This document shows positions 41,103-50,523 of a stretch of 64,000 bases of DNA, piece after piece (the first letter of the stretch is position 1; each line of letters begins with the position of its first letter). Source of the DNA: Rhodospirillales bacterium (GTDB lineage: Bacteria > Pseudomonadota > Gammaproteobacteria > Nevskiales > Nevskiaceae); the NCBI GenBank assembly GCA_903970615.1, contig CAJCJH010000014.1, positions 1 to 64,000 on the forward strand, given 5' to 3'. The position numbers and the translations under genes are program-made. The notes below the pieces were generated by a model that was not told the DNA's origin, searched no databases, and saw only the letters and a list, made by a program, of their open reading frames with translations.

Positions 41103-41420
41103 TTAGCGTTCCCAATGTCCGGGGTTGTGATGGTAGTGACCATCGCGCTGTTCCCAGGTGTCGGCGACATAATGCCGGCCGGGTTTGTTGCGGATGAAAT
41201 GTCCCTGAACCCAGACGTGCTGGTGGCCATTCCAGTTGTAATAACCCGGCGCCCAGACGTAGCCCTCACGCGGCGGCGGGACGACTTCCTCGCGCGGCGC
41301 GGGCGGCGCAACGTCGATATCGAGATTGATCCCGGCATGGCTCGGCAAGGCGGTGAGGCTGCCGAGGCTGAATAAAATCCCTGCGAATAATTTCCCTGCG
41401 GACATGGTGTTGGGTTTCAT
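41103..41420 (-). CDS. WxxGxW-repeat secreted protein (YXWGXW/BcpO-related)
   Basis: This 105-residue precursor has a signal peptide ending near residue 29 (PSHA) and a mature part rich in Trp, His, Tyr and Pro. It contains the repeated pattern GYVWAPGYYNWNG, HVWVQGHFIRNKPGRHY and GHYHHNPGHWER, as in YXWGXW/BcpO-related proteins. AGGAG eight bases before the ATG at 41420 fixes the start; the longer frame to 41495 is unlikely. The family is common in proteobacteria and its role is unknown, possibly an envelope-associated metal or sugar interaction. It shares the pst terminator. Confidence 0.85.
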   Translation of the reverse strand: MKPNTMSAGKLFAGILFSLGSLTALPSHAGINLDIDVAPPAPREEVVPPPREGYVWAPGYYNWNGHQHVWVQGHFIRNKPGRHYVADTWEQRDGHYHHNPGHWER

Positions 41421-41676
41421 CTGTCGCTCCTGTAGTGGTTTGCCCTCGGCGGGACTGTTGTCGCCGCCGCAGGCAGGGCTTGAGACTTCCCGCAAATGAC
41501 AGGGTTCGCAAAGCTTCCAGTATTTACGCTTCTTTACGACGGTGAGACGATGACCGCGGCGATGGCTTGGGCCGCAACGCGGATCGTCCTTGAATGCGCT
41601 CGTTCAATGCGGTGTTCGGGCGTTCAGGCACACAAATTTGTCGCTGCGGCCAGTAAATCGGATAATAGGAGAAATT

Positions 41677-42039
41677 TTGCTATCCATCCGCATGAGCAGC
41701 CAGCGCCTTTATCGAGTGACGTTCCAGAATCAGGGGCAGATCTACGAAATCTATGCGCGCAATGTGAGCCACGGCGCGATGATGGGCTTCGTCGAAATCG
41801 AGAAGCTGGTGTTCGGCGAGAAGACCACCTTGCTGGTCGATCCTTCCGAGGAAAAACTCAAAACCGAATTCGCCAACGTCGTGCGCACTTATATTCCGCT
41901 GCACGCGGTGGTGCGGATCGATGAAGTGGCGAAGTCCGGCCCGGCGCGGATCAAGCCGGCCAGCGGCGAGTCTTCCAATGTGATGACGTTCCCGCTCTAC
42001 ACGCCGAATGCGCCGAGCGGAGGCCAGCATAAGAAGTAG
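41677..42039 (+). CDS. DUF1820 family protein
   Basis: This protein is about 120 residues, soluble, with the DUF1820 pattern YRVTFQNQGQIYEIYARNV, FGEKTTLLVDPSEEKLK and IPLHAVVRIDEV. The family is widespread in gammaproteobacteria and its function is unknown. Two starts compete. The ATG at 41692 matches the family but has no ribosome site. The TTG at 41677, five codons earlier, has AGGAG five bases upstream, and I prefer it on that ground. It is followed after 39 bases by the metallo-hydrolase gene, with purL next, all on one strand. Confidence 0.83.
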   Translation: MLSIRMSSQRLYRVTFQNQGQIYEIYARNVSHGAMMGFVEIEKLVFGEKTTLLVDPSEEKLKTEFANVVRTYIPLHAVVRIDEVAKSGPARIKPASGESSNVMTFPLYTPNAPSGGQHKK

Positions 42040-42078
42040 CGCTCGCCGCACGCGGCCGTCGGCGCAAGGCCGCGCAGC

Positions 42079-42843
42079 ATGATGCGCTTCGCGTATCTCG
42101 GCAGCGGCAGCAAAGGCAATGCTGCGGTGATCGAAAGCGGCGCCACGCGGGTGCTGGTGGATTGCGGCTTCGGCTTGCGGGAAACCGAAAAGCGCCTGCA
42201 AAGACTGGGCTTGAGCGCGGATGATCTGGATGCGATTCTGGTGACGCACGAGCACGACGATCATCTCGGCGGTGTTGCGCGGCTGGCGCGGCATCATCAG
42301 ATTCCGGTGTGGCTGACGCGCGGTACGCTGGCCGCCTGGCGCGATGCGCCGCTGGAGCTGGCGCGCTGCATCAGCCCGCACGAAATGTTCATCATCGACG
42401 ACCTGCAGATTCAACCGTATCCGGTGCCGCACGATGCACGTGAGCCTTGCCAGTATGTGTTCAGCGATGGCGCGCGACGTGTCGGTGTGCTGTCCGATGC
42501 CGGCTCGGTGACGCCGCACATGCGCGCGGTGCTGAGCGCCTGCGATGCCTTGCTGATCGAGTTCAACCACGATGTTGCGATGCTCGAAGCCGGGCCATAT
42601 CCGGAATCCTTGAAGCGCCGCGTCGGCGGCAGCCTCGGCCATCTCAGCAACGTGCAGGCGGCGGGTTTGCTCGGCGGCATCGATTGCTCGCGGTTGCGGC
42701 ATCTCGCGCTGGCGCATTTATCCGAAACCAACAACACGCCGCAGCTGGCCTTGAGCCTGGCCGCTGCAGCGCTGGGCTGCACACCGGATTGGCTGGTCTG
42801 CGCCGATCAGGAAGCCGGCCTCGACTGGCGCGAACTTTCATGA
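42079..42843 (+). CDS. Metallo-beta-lactamase-fold hydrolase (YycJ/RNase-type)
   Basis: This 254-residue cytosolic protein has the MBL metal-binding motif THEHDDH at 56-62, a third ligand region VPHDAREP (His), LSDAG (Asp) and AHLSETNN (His). It is a single-domain member resembling YycJ/WalJ and other putative phosphoesterases or nucleases with the start MRFAYLGSGSKGNA. The exact substrate is unknown. Its stop overlaps the first possible ATG of purL (ATGA), which suggests coupling. No signal peptide. Confidence 0.88.
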   Translation: MMRFAYLGSGSKGNAAVIESGATRVLVDCGFGLRETEKRLQRLGLSADDLDAILVTHEHDDHLGGVARLARHHQIPVWLTRGTLAAWRDAPLELARCISPHEMFIIDDLQIQPYPVPHDAREPCQYVFSDGARRVGVLSDAGSVTPHMRAVLSACDALLIEFNHDVAMLEAGPYPESLKRRVGGSLGHLSNVQAAGLLGGIDCSRLRHLALAHLSETNNTPQLALSLAAAALGCTPDWLVCADQEAGLDWRELS

Positions 42844-45800
42844 CAAAAAACGTAATGACAACGCCGAACGGGATCGACATGAAACGCGCTGTTCTGCTGC
42901 TGCCGGCACGGCGCAGCTTTACCGATTTCCGCACCGGCCAGTTGCTCGCGCAGCTGCAAAAACTGCAACCGTCGATCGCACAACTTCGCGTGCACGAATT
43001 TTTTCTGGTCGATGCGGATTCCGCAATCAGCGTCGCCGATTTGCAGCCGCTGCTCGGCGAAACTGCGGACGATTTTGAAAGCGCCGCGCTCGCGCTTTAC
43101 GTGGTGCCGCGCCTCGGCACTTTATCGCCGTGGTCGAGCAAGGCCACCGACATCGCGCGCGTTTGCGGGCTTAAAGGTGTGCACCGCATCGAACGCGGCC
43201 GGGCTTATCTGTTTGCCGGAATCGATACGCTACCGGCTGCATGCTGGAACGAACTGCACGATCCGATGACCGAAAGCGTGCTGAGCAAAACGGATGAGCT
43301 GCGCGGCATTTTCGTGGTACAGCCGCCGCGTCCTTTGCGCCGTGTCGATCTGCTGAAGTCTGGTCGTGCAGCACTCGAAAGTGCCAATAAAGACTGGGGT
43401 CTGGCGCTGTCGGATCGTGAGATCGATTTCCTCGTCGCGCATTTCGTCGAAGCCCAGCGCAACCCCAGCGACGCCGAACTGATGATGTTCGCGCAGATCA
43501 ATTCCGAGCATTGCCGGCACAAGATTTTCAACGGCAATTTCGAGATCGACGACGAGCCGCAAACGCACACGCTGTTCGAGATGATCAAGCTCAGCTACGC
43601 CGCCGCGCCGGAAGGCGTGCTGTCCGCGTACAGCGATAACGCGGCGGTGATTCGTGGCCATCGCGCCGAGCGCTTGTTCGCCGATCCCGCCGATCATGCG
43701 TATGCGATGCACGATGAAAACGTACACATGCTGATGAAAGTGGAAACGCACAATCATCCCACTGGCATCTCGCCGCACGCGGGTGCGGCCACCGGCGCCG
43801 GCGGCGAAATCCGCGACGAGGCTGCCACTGGGCGTGGCGCGCGGCCCAAAGCCGGGCTTGCCGGTTTCACCGTTTCCAATCTGCGTATTCCCGGTTTTGA
43901 ACAGCCCTGGGAACAGGATTTCGGCAAGCCTGCGCATATCGCCTCGGCGCTCAACATCATGCTCGATGGCCCGCTCGGTGCCGCCGCGTACAACAACGAA
44001 TTCGGCCGGCCGAATCTCACCGGTTACTTCCGCACGTTTGAAGCGCAACTGCCCGATGGTGGCTTTCGCGGATTCCACAAACCCATAATGATTGCTGGTG
44101 GCTACGGCAATATCCGCGATGCCGATGTGATCAAGCAGGCAGTGCCGATCGGCGCGAAGCTGCTGGTGCTCGGCGGCCCGGCGATGTTGATCGGCCTCGG
44201 CGGCGGTGCGGCGTCTTCGATGGCAACGGGCGCCAGCACGCAGGCGCTGGATTTCGCTTCGGTGCAGCGCGCCAACCCGGAACTCGAACGCCGTTGCCAG
44301 GAAGTCATCGATGCCTGCTGGGCGCTCGGCGAGCATAACCCGATCCTCTCCATCCACGATGTCGGCGCCGGTGGTTTATCCAACGCTTTGCCGGAACTGG
44401 TGCATGCGGATGATCGCGGCGGCCACTTCCGCCTGCGCGATATTGCCTGCGCCGATCCGGGTTTAAGCCCGATGGAAATCTGGTGCAACGAAGCGCAGGA
44501 GCGCTATGTGCTCGCGGTGCTTCCCGCCTCGGTGCCAGTGATTGCTGGCCTCTGCGAGCGCGAGCGTTGCCCGTTGGCGATCGTCGGCGAAGCCACGGCC
44601 GAGCGCGTCTTGCGGATGGAAGATCAGCACACACGGGATACGCCGGATCATCTGCCGGTCGAAATGCCGATGCCGGTGCTGCTCGGCAAAGCGCCGCGCT
44701 TGCAGCGCAAGAGTCAGCGCGCGACGGTGCAGTTCCCGGACTTCGATCATCGTAAGCTCAATCTCGATGAGGCGATCGAGCGCGTGCTGCGGCTGCCTTC
44801 TGTGGCGAGCAAACAGTTCCTGATTACGATCGGTGATCGCACCGTTGGCGGACTCACCGTGCGCGATCAGATGGTCGGCCCGTGGCAGGTGCCGGTGGCC
44901 GATTGTGCCGTCACGGCGACCGGCTTCACCGCGTTCACGGGTGAGGCGATGGCGATGGGTGAACGGCCGTTGAGCGCGCTGCTTGATGCTTCTTCGTCCG
45001 GCCGCATGGCGGTCGGCGAGGCGATCACCAACATTGCGGCTGCGAGTATCCGCAAACTCAGCGACATTCGACTCTCGGCGAACTGGATGGCCGCGGCGGG
45101 CGAAGGCGACGAAGATGCGCGGCTATACGACACGGTGCGCGCCGTCGGTGCCGAGCTGTGCCCCGCACTCGGTATTGCGATTCCGGTCGGCAAGGATTCG
45201 CTGTCGATGCGCACGGTCTGGCAGCAGGATGGCGCGGCACGCAAGCAGTCTTCGCCGCTGACGGTGGTCATTACTGCGTTCGCGCCGGTGGCGGATGTGC
45301 GCAAATCGCTGACGCCGCAGCTGCGCACGGATTGCGGCGATACGCGGCTGTTGCTGGTGGATCTTGGCAACGGCAAAAATCGTCTTGGCGCATCCGCGCT
45401 GGCACAGGTTTACGGCGCATTCGGCGGCGCACCGGCCGATCTCGACGATCCCGAACACCTGCGCGCGGCGTTCGATCTGATTCAAGCATTCAATGCGAAC
45501 TGCAAGTTGCTGGCGTATCACGATCGCAGCGACGGCGGCCTGTTCGTCGCACTTTGCGAGATGGCATTCGCCGGTCATTGCGGACTCGATATCAATCTCG
45601 AGGCGCTCGGCGAAGATGCCATCGCCGCCTTGTTCAACGAAGAGCTCGGCATGCTGCTGCAAGTGCGCGCAGACGATGCCAAAACCATTTGCGCGGCGTT
45701 CCACGAAGCGGGCCTCGCCATTGCAGTGCTCGGGGTGCCGACGGCGGATGATCGCATTGCCTTGCATCACGGCCCACGCGCCTTGTTCGCACGCTCGCGC

Positions 45801-46751
45801 GAAGCGCTCTACAAAACCTGGGCGGAAACCAGTGCGCGGATGACTGCGTTGCGCGATCATCCCGATTGCGCGCGCGAAGAATTCGAGCGCGCCGGCGATG
45901 TGGCCGATCCCGGCTTAAGCCTGAAGCTGAGCTTCACGCCGAGCGCGCCGCCCGCCGCGCCCGCCGTCAACACCGCGAAGCCGCGCGTCGCTATCCTGCG
46001 CGAGCAAGGCGTCAACGGCCAGATCGAAATGGCATATGCGTTTCAGCTGGCCGGGTTTGAAAGTATCGACGTCCACATGAGCGATATTCTCGAAGGCCGC
46101 ATCACGCTGGACAACTTCTCCGGGCTTGCGGCCTGCGGCGGATTTTCCTACGGCGATGTGCTCGGTGCGGGCCAGGGCTGGGCCAATTCGATTTTGTTGA
46201 ATTCACGCGCGCGCGAGCAATTTCAGGCATTTCTGGCACGCGACGATCGCTTTGCACTCGGCGTCTGCAACGGTTGCCAGATGTTTGCCGCGCTCAAGGA
46301 TATCGTGCCCGGCGCTGAGCACTGGCCTGCATTCCGGCGCAACCGCTCCGAGCAATTCGAAGCGCGCTGGGGCGAAGTCGAAATCCTCGAAGGCCGTTCG
46401 CTGCTGTTCGCCGGCATGGCCGGTTCGCGCATGCCGATTGCGATTGCGCACGGCGAAGGCCGCGCCGAGTTTGGCGATTTATCGAGCCTGCAAAAATTGA
46501 AAGACGGCCGGCAGATTGCGATGCGCTTCATCGATCATCACGGCGAAGTGGCGACGCGCTATCCGCAGAATCCAAATGGCTCGCCCGAAGGCCTGACTTC
46601 CGTCTGCAACGTCGATGGCCGCGTAACGATTTTGATGCCGCATCCGGAGCGAACCATCGCTGGGTCTGTAGGTTCGTGGTGGCCGCAGAAGTTTGAACGC
46701 GCGACGCCGTGGCTGGAGATTTTTATCAATGCGCGGAGGTTCGTTGGCTGA
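42840..46751 (+). CDS. purL: Phosphoribosylformylglycinamidine synthase
   Basis: This large-type single-chain FGAM synthase (about 1303 residues; E. coli 1295) converts FGAR and glutamine to FGAM in purine synthesis. An N-terminal PurS-like domain is followed by two AIRS-type halves, with INSEHCRHKIFNG and KVETHNHPTGISPHAGAATG. The C-terminal class I glutaminase domain has catalytic Cys1143 in GVCNGCQM and the partner His/Glu in HPERTIAG. Three starts are possible: ATG 42840 overlapping the preceding stop, 42855, and 42879, which has GGGA upstream and gives the tightest family start. The coding frame is open much further upstream, but that is antisense-like shadow. No frameshift. Confidence 0.97.
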   Translation: MTKNVMTTPNGIDMKRAVLLLPARRSFTDFRTGQLLAQLQKLQPSIAQLRVHEFFLVDADSAISVADLQPLLGETADDFESAALALYVVPRLGTLSPWSSKATDIARVCGLKGVHRIERGRAYLFAGIDTLPAACWNELHDPMTESVLSKTDELRGIFVVQPPRPLRRVDLLKSGRAALESANKDWGLALSDREIDFLVAHFVEAQRNPSDAELMMFAQINSEHCRHKIFNGNFEIDDEPQTHTLFEMIKLSYAAAPEGVLSAYSDNAAVIRGHRAERLFADPADHAYAMHDENVHMLMKVETHNHPTGISPHAGAATGAGGEIRDEAATGRGARPKAGLAGFTVSNLRIPGFEQPWEQDFGKPAHIASALNIMLDGPLGAAAYNNEFGRPNLTGYFRTFEAQLPDGGFRGFHKPIMIAGGYGNIRDADVIKQAVPIGAKLLVLGGPAMLIGLGGGAASSMATGASTQALDFASVQRANPELERRCQEVIDACWALGEHNPILSIHDVGAGGLSNALPELVHADDRGGHFRLRDIACADPGLSPMEIWCNEAQERYVLAVLPASVPVIAGLCERERCPLAIVGEATAERVLRMEDQHTRDTPDHLPVEMPMPVLLGKAPRLQRKSQRATVQFPDFDHRKLNLDEAIERVLRLPSVASKQFLITIGDRTVGGLTVRDQMVGPWQVPVADCAVTATGFTAFTGEAMAMGERPLSALLDASSSGRMAVGEAITNIAAASIRKLSDIRLSANWMAAAGEGDEDARLYDTVRAVGAELCPALGIAIPVGKDSLSMRTVWQQDGAARKQSSPLTVVITAFAPVADVRKSLTPQLRTDCGDTRLLLVDLGNGKNRLGASALAQVYGAFGGAPADLDDPEHLRAAFDLIQAFNANCKLLAYHDRSDGGLFVALCEMAFAGHCGLDINLEALGEDAIAALFNEELGMLLQVRADDAKTICAAFHEAGLAIAVLGVPTADDRIALHHGPRALFARSREALYKTWAETSARMTALRDHPDCAREEFERAGDVADPGLSLKLSFTPSAPPAAPAVNTAKPRVAILREQGVNGQIEMAYAFQLAGFESIDVHMSDILEGRITLDNFSGLAACGGFSYGDVLGAGQGWANSILLNSRAREQFQAFLARDDRFALGVCNGCQMFAALKDIVPGAEHWPAFRRNRSEQFEARWGEVEILEGRSLLFAGMAGSRMPIAIAHGEGRAEFGDLSSLQKLKDGRQIAMRFIDHHGEVATRYPQNPNGSPEGLTSVCNVDGRVTILMPHPERTIAGSVGSWWPQKFERATPWLEIFINARRFVG

Positions 46752-46960
46752 GAGATTTATAGCTGCAGAAGCTGCCGTCCACGGTGGCGCGCATATCAAG
46801 ACAGGCAATGATCGTCCATTGCAGATCCATCTTCATATACCGCTCGACGACGGTGCATTGTGAAGCCGCTGGCCGCTAAGACTCTGGAGGTCTTGGCCGG
46901 TGGTCTCATCGGTTGCGTTCTGCAATTCAGCGGCAGTGGCTGGTCTATCTGTCGGAACCG

Positions 46961-47959
46961 TCATCTGTTCTCCAGTAAAAACTCTCCTACCGTTTTTCCA
47001 GTCCACGCCTTGAATGCACGCGCAAATGCGCTGGGTGAAGTAAAGCCCAGAAGATAACCTACCTGCTTTGGCGCCATGCGGCCAGAACGCAGATATTCGC
47101 ATGCGAGATCCAAGCGAAATTCATCCTTGATGGCCTGATAGCTTTTTCCGCTGGCAATAAGCTGGCGCCGCAGAGTGCTGGTAGAAATACCTAAAGACGC
47201 ACATGCCTTTTCGAGATTCGGCAAATTCCCGGGTGTTTCCAGAAACATGCTGCGAAGCTGGCTACGCAGCGCCCCTGCTTCAGGAGTAGAGCGCATCACC
47301 GCGCGACAATGCTGCGTGCAGATGGTGAATAACTCTTCATTTCCGGTTTGAATCGGCGCATCCAGATCGGGTCGAAGAATTCTGAATGCGGTCTGTCGAG
47401 CACCGAACTCGATTGGACATTTACAGAATGCTTCATACAGTACACGGTGTGGTGGCTCGGAATAGGACAGTGAAATCCTTCCCAGGACAGGTTTGATGCC
47501 AGTAATGTCCTGAACCAGCTTCATTCCCTGAACCAATAATTCCTCGGTTTCGAATCGCTGCAGGCTGCCAAGCTTTGGCGCCGATGAAATGATGAGTTCA
47601 TAGCCGGGTGAGATATCCTGATAAGTCTCAACATTGATGGGTGTTCCCACGATCGAGTTGCTGTAATCGACCCACACGGACAATGCCTGGCGCAAAGAAC
47701 TTGCAGAAAGCATTGCGTAACCCAGAATGCCAAATTCGCCGACATTGATGGTGTCGCCAAGTAAAAAAGCGATGCCCGGGTTTTGGGTCAGCTTCATCAT
47801 GTTTGCGATTACGGCGTGATATTGCTCCAGCGAAATCAGATATTCCGGATCGGCGACAAGCGAGGCATCAATCTGTGTTCCGTCGAGTAGGCGCTTCGCA
47901 CTTATTCCATGTCGCTTCAAGAATTTCAGATAACCAACAACTTTTGTTGCTCGAAACAT
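46961..47959 (-). CDS. AraC-family regulator with OruR-type sensing domain
   Basis: This 332-residue regulator has the architecture of OruR/ArgR-like AraC proteins. The N-terminal ligand domain (about residues 20-205, 'arabinose-binding-like') has the typical LGDTINVGEFGILGYAML segment. The C-terminal double helix-turn-helix (about 245-330) contains LEKACASLGISTSTLRRQL and VGYLLGFTSPSAFARAFKAWTG. It converges on purL and diverges from the SRPBCC gene across 210 bases, so it probably controls the operon to its right. The intergenic DNA holds two TGTACA cores spaced 21 bases apart. The ATG has no obvious ribosome site. The effector is unknown; regulators of this type often sense the substrate of the pathway they border. 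Confidence 0.9.
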   Translation of the reverse strand: MFRATKVVGYLKFLKRHGISAKRLLDGTQIDASLVADPEYLISLEQYHAVIANMMKLTQNPGIAFLLGDTINVGEFGILGYAMLSASSLRQALSVWVDYSNSIVGTPINVETYQDISPGYELIISSAPKLGSLQRFETEELLVQGMKLVQDITGIKPVLGRISLSYSEPPHRVLYEAFCKCPIEFGARQTAFRILRPDLDAPIQTGNEELFTICTQHCRAVMRSTPEAGALRSQLRSMFLETPGNLPNLEKACASLGISTSTLRRQLIASGKSYQAIKDEFRLDLACEYLRSGRMAPKQVGYLLGFTSPSAFARAFKAWTGKTVGEFLLENR

Positions 47960-48001
47960 TCACGCGGCTCGTATCAAAAAAGAAAATCAGGACAAATGCT
48001 G

Positions 48002-48040
48002 TTGACGAATTATGTACATAAAATGAATAGTTTTGTACAT
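48002..48040 (+). promoter_or_regulatory. Candidate promoter and twin TGTACA operator
   Basis: TTGACG (48002-48007) is a good -35; AATAGT (48026-48031) is an acceptable -10 with an 18-base spacer. TGTACA occurs at 48013-48018 (within the palindrome ATGTACAT) and again at 48034-48039, 21 bases apart, on the same face of the helix. This fits a dimeric AraC-type regulator binding over the promoter. Confidence 0.45.
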
Positions 48041-48169
48041 CATTCGTGGGTCGAAGCCAGATTCAGTTCACGTATGATTAGTGACATTCGAGGAGCAAAA
48101 AAGCGTCAATTATTTTGCCTTGGGCACGTTTGAGAATCAGCAGATGTGCAAAAAAGGAGTATTGAAAAA

Positions 48170-48682
48170 ATGAAATTCAATCGTGTCCGTGTTCAGCTTT
48201 GTAATGACGTGCCGGTGGCCGCGGCGGACTATTGGGAAATATTGCTGGATTGGCCCGGTATCAAGAAATGGATGCCGGATATGGACAAGGGTGGTCCTGT
48301 GCCGCTGCTTCGATCGCCGTTAAAGGAAGGGCACGAAGTAGGAAAACTGCCCTGCACACGCAACTGCATTTTTGATGTATCCGGCTTGCCTCCAGGCATT
48401 GCGATACCCGAGTGTGTGCCCGAAACGCTGCTGCATGTCGATCATGTCGCTCGATTTATTTATTACAACATGGAGGGCGAGGGCCCTTTCGGCCTGCGAA
48501 ACTACCTGGCGACAACAGAGGTTGACGAAATTAGCCCAACTCTTTCTCGAGTTACCTGCGCGGGTCGCTTCGACCTTCCTGAAGGCGCGCCTACTGATTT
48601 AGTTAAAGGAGTCATTGAAGCGGTTTACGCCAGCATCCTGAATGACATTCCTAAATTGATTGTCAAGCAGTCGTCGAAATAA
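48170..48682 (+). CDS. SRPBCC (START/polyketide-cyclase-like) protein
   Basis: This 170-residue soluble protein has the SRPBCC helix-grip layout: an N-terminal strand RVRVQLCNDVPVAAADYWEILLDWPGIKKWMPD (start and first helix) and a long C-terminal helix (LVKGVIEAVYASILNDIPKL). Such proteins bind hydrophobic ligands in a deep pocket and act as cyclases, lipid carriers or hydrolases. AAGGAG ten bases before the ATG at 48170 marks the start. It is the first gene of the island's rightward operon, 16 bases before the SnoaL-like gene. No active-site residue can be assigned. Its ligand is unknown, perhaps the same small molecule used by its neighbours. Confidence 0.75.
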   Translation: MKFNRVRVQLCNDVPVAAADYWEILLDWPGIKKWMPDMDKGGPVPLLRSPLKEGHEVGKLPCTRNCIFDVSGLPPGIAIPECVPETLLHVDHVARFIYYNMEGEGPFGLRNYLATTEVDEISPTLSRVTCAGRFDLPEGAPTDLVKGVIEAVYASILNDIPKLIVKQSSK

Positions 48683-48698
48683 TTGCCCGAGATCAGCA

Positions 48699-49136
48699 AT
48701 GAATCAGATTGAAGATCGTCTCGAAATTCTCGAACTCACGGCGCGCTATGCGTACTACGTCGATACGTTTCAGACCGAAAAGATCATGATGCTGTGGGCA
48801 GATGATGCCGTGTTTGACGAATCACGCGTTGGTACTGGTCTGCACAAAGGTGCCGCCGAAATACGTGCGTTCTTCGAAGGCCTCACTAAAATCATCACTC
48901 ATCAGGCGCATATCACCTCTAATCATCTGATTGAAGAAATCAACGATACCGTAGCGAAGGCGATTGTATTTTCACTGGTCGAAGCGGTGACTATCGCCGG
49001 CAACATGCGCGCGGTCGTTTATTACGCCGATGACTACGTCAAGCAGAACGGCCGTTGGGTTTTTCGATCGCGCGTCATACATCCCTTGATGCCATTCGAT
49101 ACCGAGGCAATGGCCAAGGCAAACGAAAAAGTATGA
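48699..49136 (+). CDS. SnoaL-like/NTF2-fold protein
   Basis: This 145-residue protein shows the NTF2/SnoaL_4-type pattern: an N-terminal helix RLEILELTARYAYYVD, the acidic WADDAVFDES segment, and a C-terminal strand pair VVYYADDYVKQNGRWVFRSRVI. Members include polyketide cyclases, ketosteroid-isomerase-like enzymes and ligand binders. The frame opens upstream at 48660 within the previous gene, but the ATG at 48699 gives the family N-terminus. It lies ten bases before the AveC-like gene, so the three are likely co-transcribed. Substrate unknown; possible catalytic Asp/His residues cannot be decided by eye. Confidence 0.78.
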   Translation: MNQIEDRLEILELTARYAYYVDTFQTEKIMMLWADDAVFDESRVGTGLHKGAAEIRAFFEGLTKIITHQAHITSNHLIEEINDTVAKAIVFSLVEAVTIAGNMRAVVYYADDYVKQNGRWVFRSRVIHPLMPFDTEAMAKANEKV

Positions 49137-49146
49137 GAGGGAATTG

Positions 49147-50259
49147 ATGTCTGCTCAGCAAGACTATCCAGCGTTTGAATCGTCTGACGCGCGCAGAGAA
49201 ATTACATCGATCTCCGGGGCGCCGCCGTCGCCAGTCAAGCTTTGGGCAGGCATAGGCACGATCATCCTGAGCATATTCGCGTGGACATTGTTTCAATGGA
49301 TCACCTCACCTTACTTCAAACCAGCACCTGCCGGTGATGATCCGATCTCGCCGAAAACCTTGATGCTGGTTCACATCACCGACATTTTCTGCGGCGTCTT
49401 TTCGTTCGGATTTCTCTTTTGGTTCATCGCAAAACCCTGGCGAAAACAAGGTGAACTTACCTGGGACGGCATGCTTGCACTGGTATTCGTCACCGAATGG
49501 GTGCTCGATCCAATCTGCAACTACTTCAACTTCACGTTCTCATACAACGCTCACTTCATAAATATGGGCTCGTGGGCATCCTTTCTTCCCGGGTGGCAAT
49601 CGCCGGGAATGGAGAACTTTCCTGAGCCGTTATTTCTGATGGGCGGAATCTATCTCTGGTGGACCACGATCAACGTGCTCGCTGCAGGCTGGACCATGAA
49701 GAAGCTGCGCGCGTGGCTTCCACAGTATTCGATTTTCATACATGCACTGATTGCCTATATCGTGATCGTCGTATTGGACATGGCTCTTGAACTGCCAGCA
49801 GTCTGGCTCGACCTATTCGCTTATTCCGGCGCGCCGGCATCGGTCACGTTGTGGGCGGGTCAGCCGCAACAGTTTCCGATTTACGAAACCCTGTTCATGA
49901 ATTTTAACTACATTACTATTGCGCTATTGCGCCACTACCGCGACGACAAGGGCTTGACAATGGTGGAACGCGGTGTCGACAAAATTACGCTGTCCAAGCC
50001 GAAACAGAAGGTGCTTCGGTTTCTTGCAGTGGCCGGTTTCGTCAACACCTCCTATTTTATTACTTATTTCATGCCCTATAACTGGATGGCGATGCAGGCG
50101 GATACTTTCCCGGCCTACAAATCCTATATGCGCTATGGGATTTGTGGCAAAGGCACACCTTACGCCTGCCCCAGCCGTGAAGTACCGATACCGAGTAAGA
50201 GATCGCTGGCAATCCCACCCGATGATGTACGCCTTTCCACGGAAGCGAGACGCAACTAG
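49147..50259 (+). CDS. AveC-like spirocyclase-family integral membrane protein
   Basis: This 370-residue membrane protein has about seven hydrophobic segments. It resembles AveC-type proteins, known from avermectin biosynthesis, where AveC acts on spiroketal formation. Notable polar or acidic residues inside segments are in FVTEWVLDPICNYFNF and VVLDMALELPAVWLDLF, which could line a pocket. A GAGAGGG six bases before the ATG at 49147 marks the start. Most described homologues outside streptomycetes have no known role. It is followed after 264 bases by the reductase-like gene. The family assignment is from memory of the pattern and needs a search. Confidence 0.65.
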   Translation: MSAQQDYPAFESSDARREITSISGAPPSPVKLWAGIGTIILSIFAWTLFQWITSPYFKPAPAGDDPISPKTLMLVHITDIFCGVFSFGFLFWFIAKPWRKQGELTWDGMLALVFVTEWVLDPICNYFNFTFSYNAHFINMGSWASFLPGWQSPGMENFPEPLFLMGGIYLWWTTINVLAAGWTMKKLRAWLPQYSIFIHALIAYIVIVVLDMALELPAVWLDLFAYSGAPASVTLWAGQPQQFPIYETLFMNFNYITIALLRHYRDDKGLTMVERGVDKITLSKPKQKVLRFLAVAGFVNTSYFITYFMPYNWMAMQADTFPAYKSYMRYGICGKGTPYACPSREVPIPSKRSLAIPPDDVRLSTEARRN

Positions 50260-50462
50260 CCGGGTAGCCGTGTCTATCCGGCAGCACACAATTTAATCAT
50301 CATGAGTACTGATACGAAGCGGGGCGGATGTGGCAACAGCTATCACACAGGCGGCAATATTGAGTTGCGCTGAACTGATTGTTCTAACCGGCAAGCCCGA
50401 CAGTTCGTAGGATGTTCGCCGGCCTCGCATGTCGACCATCAATCTCTCGGCGGCGACTACCG

Positions 50463-50484
50463 ATCTGCGGCGATGTGCGCAGAT
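50463..50484. promoter_or_regulatory. Inverted repeat upstream of the reductase gene
   Basis: ATCTGCG (50463-50469), an eight-base loop and CGCAGAT (50478-50484) form a perfect dyad in the 264-base gap between the AveC-like and reductase-like genes. It may be an operator or a weak terminator for the preceding gene; there is no T-run after it. Confidence 0.3.
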
Positions 50485-50523
50485 GATCCGTAACGTGAAA
50501 TCACTCGTTCTCAGAGAGTCAAC

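Noticed and set aside
42447-42839. N-terminal extension of purL by 131 codons
   Set aside because: It runs in another frame through the metallo-hydrolase gene, is Arg/Ala-rich and does not resemble PurL.
46874-46900. AAGAC...GTCTT hairpin between purL and the AraC-type gene
   Set aside because: Short stem with no T-run in either direction; could be chance.
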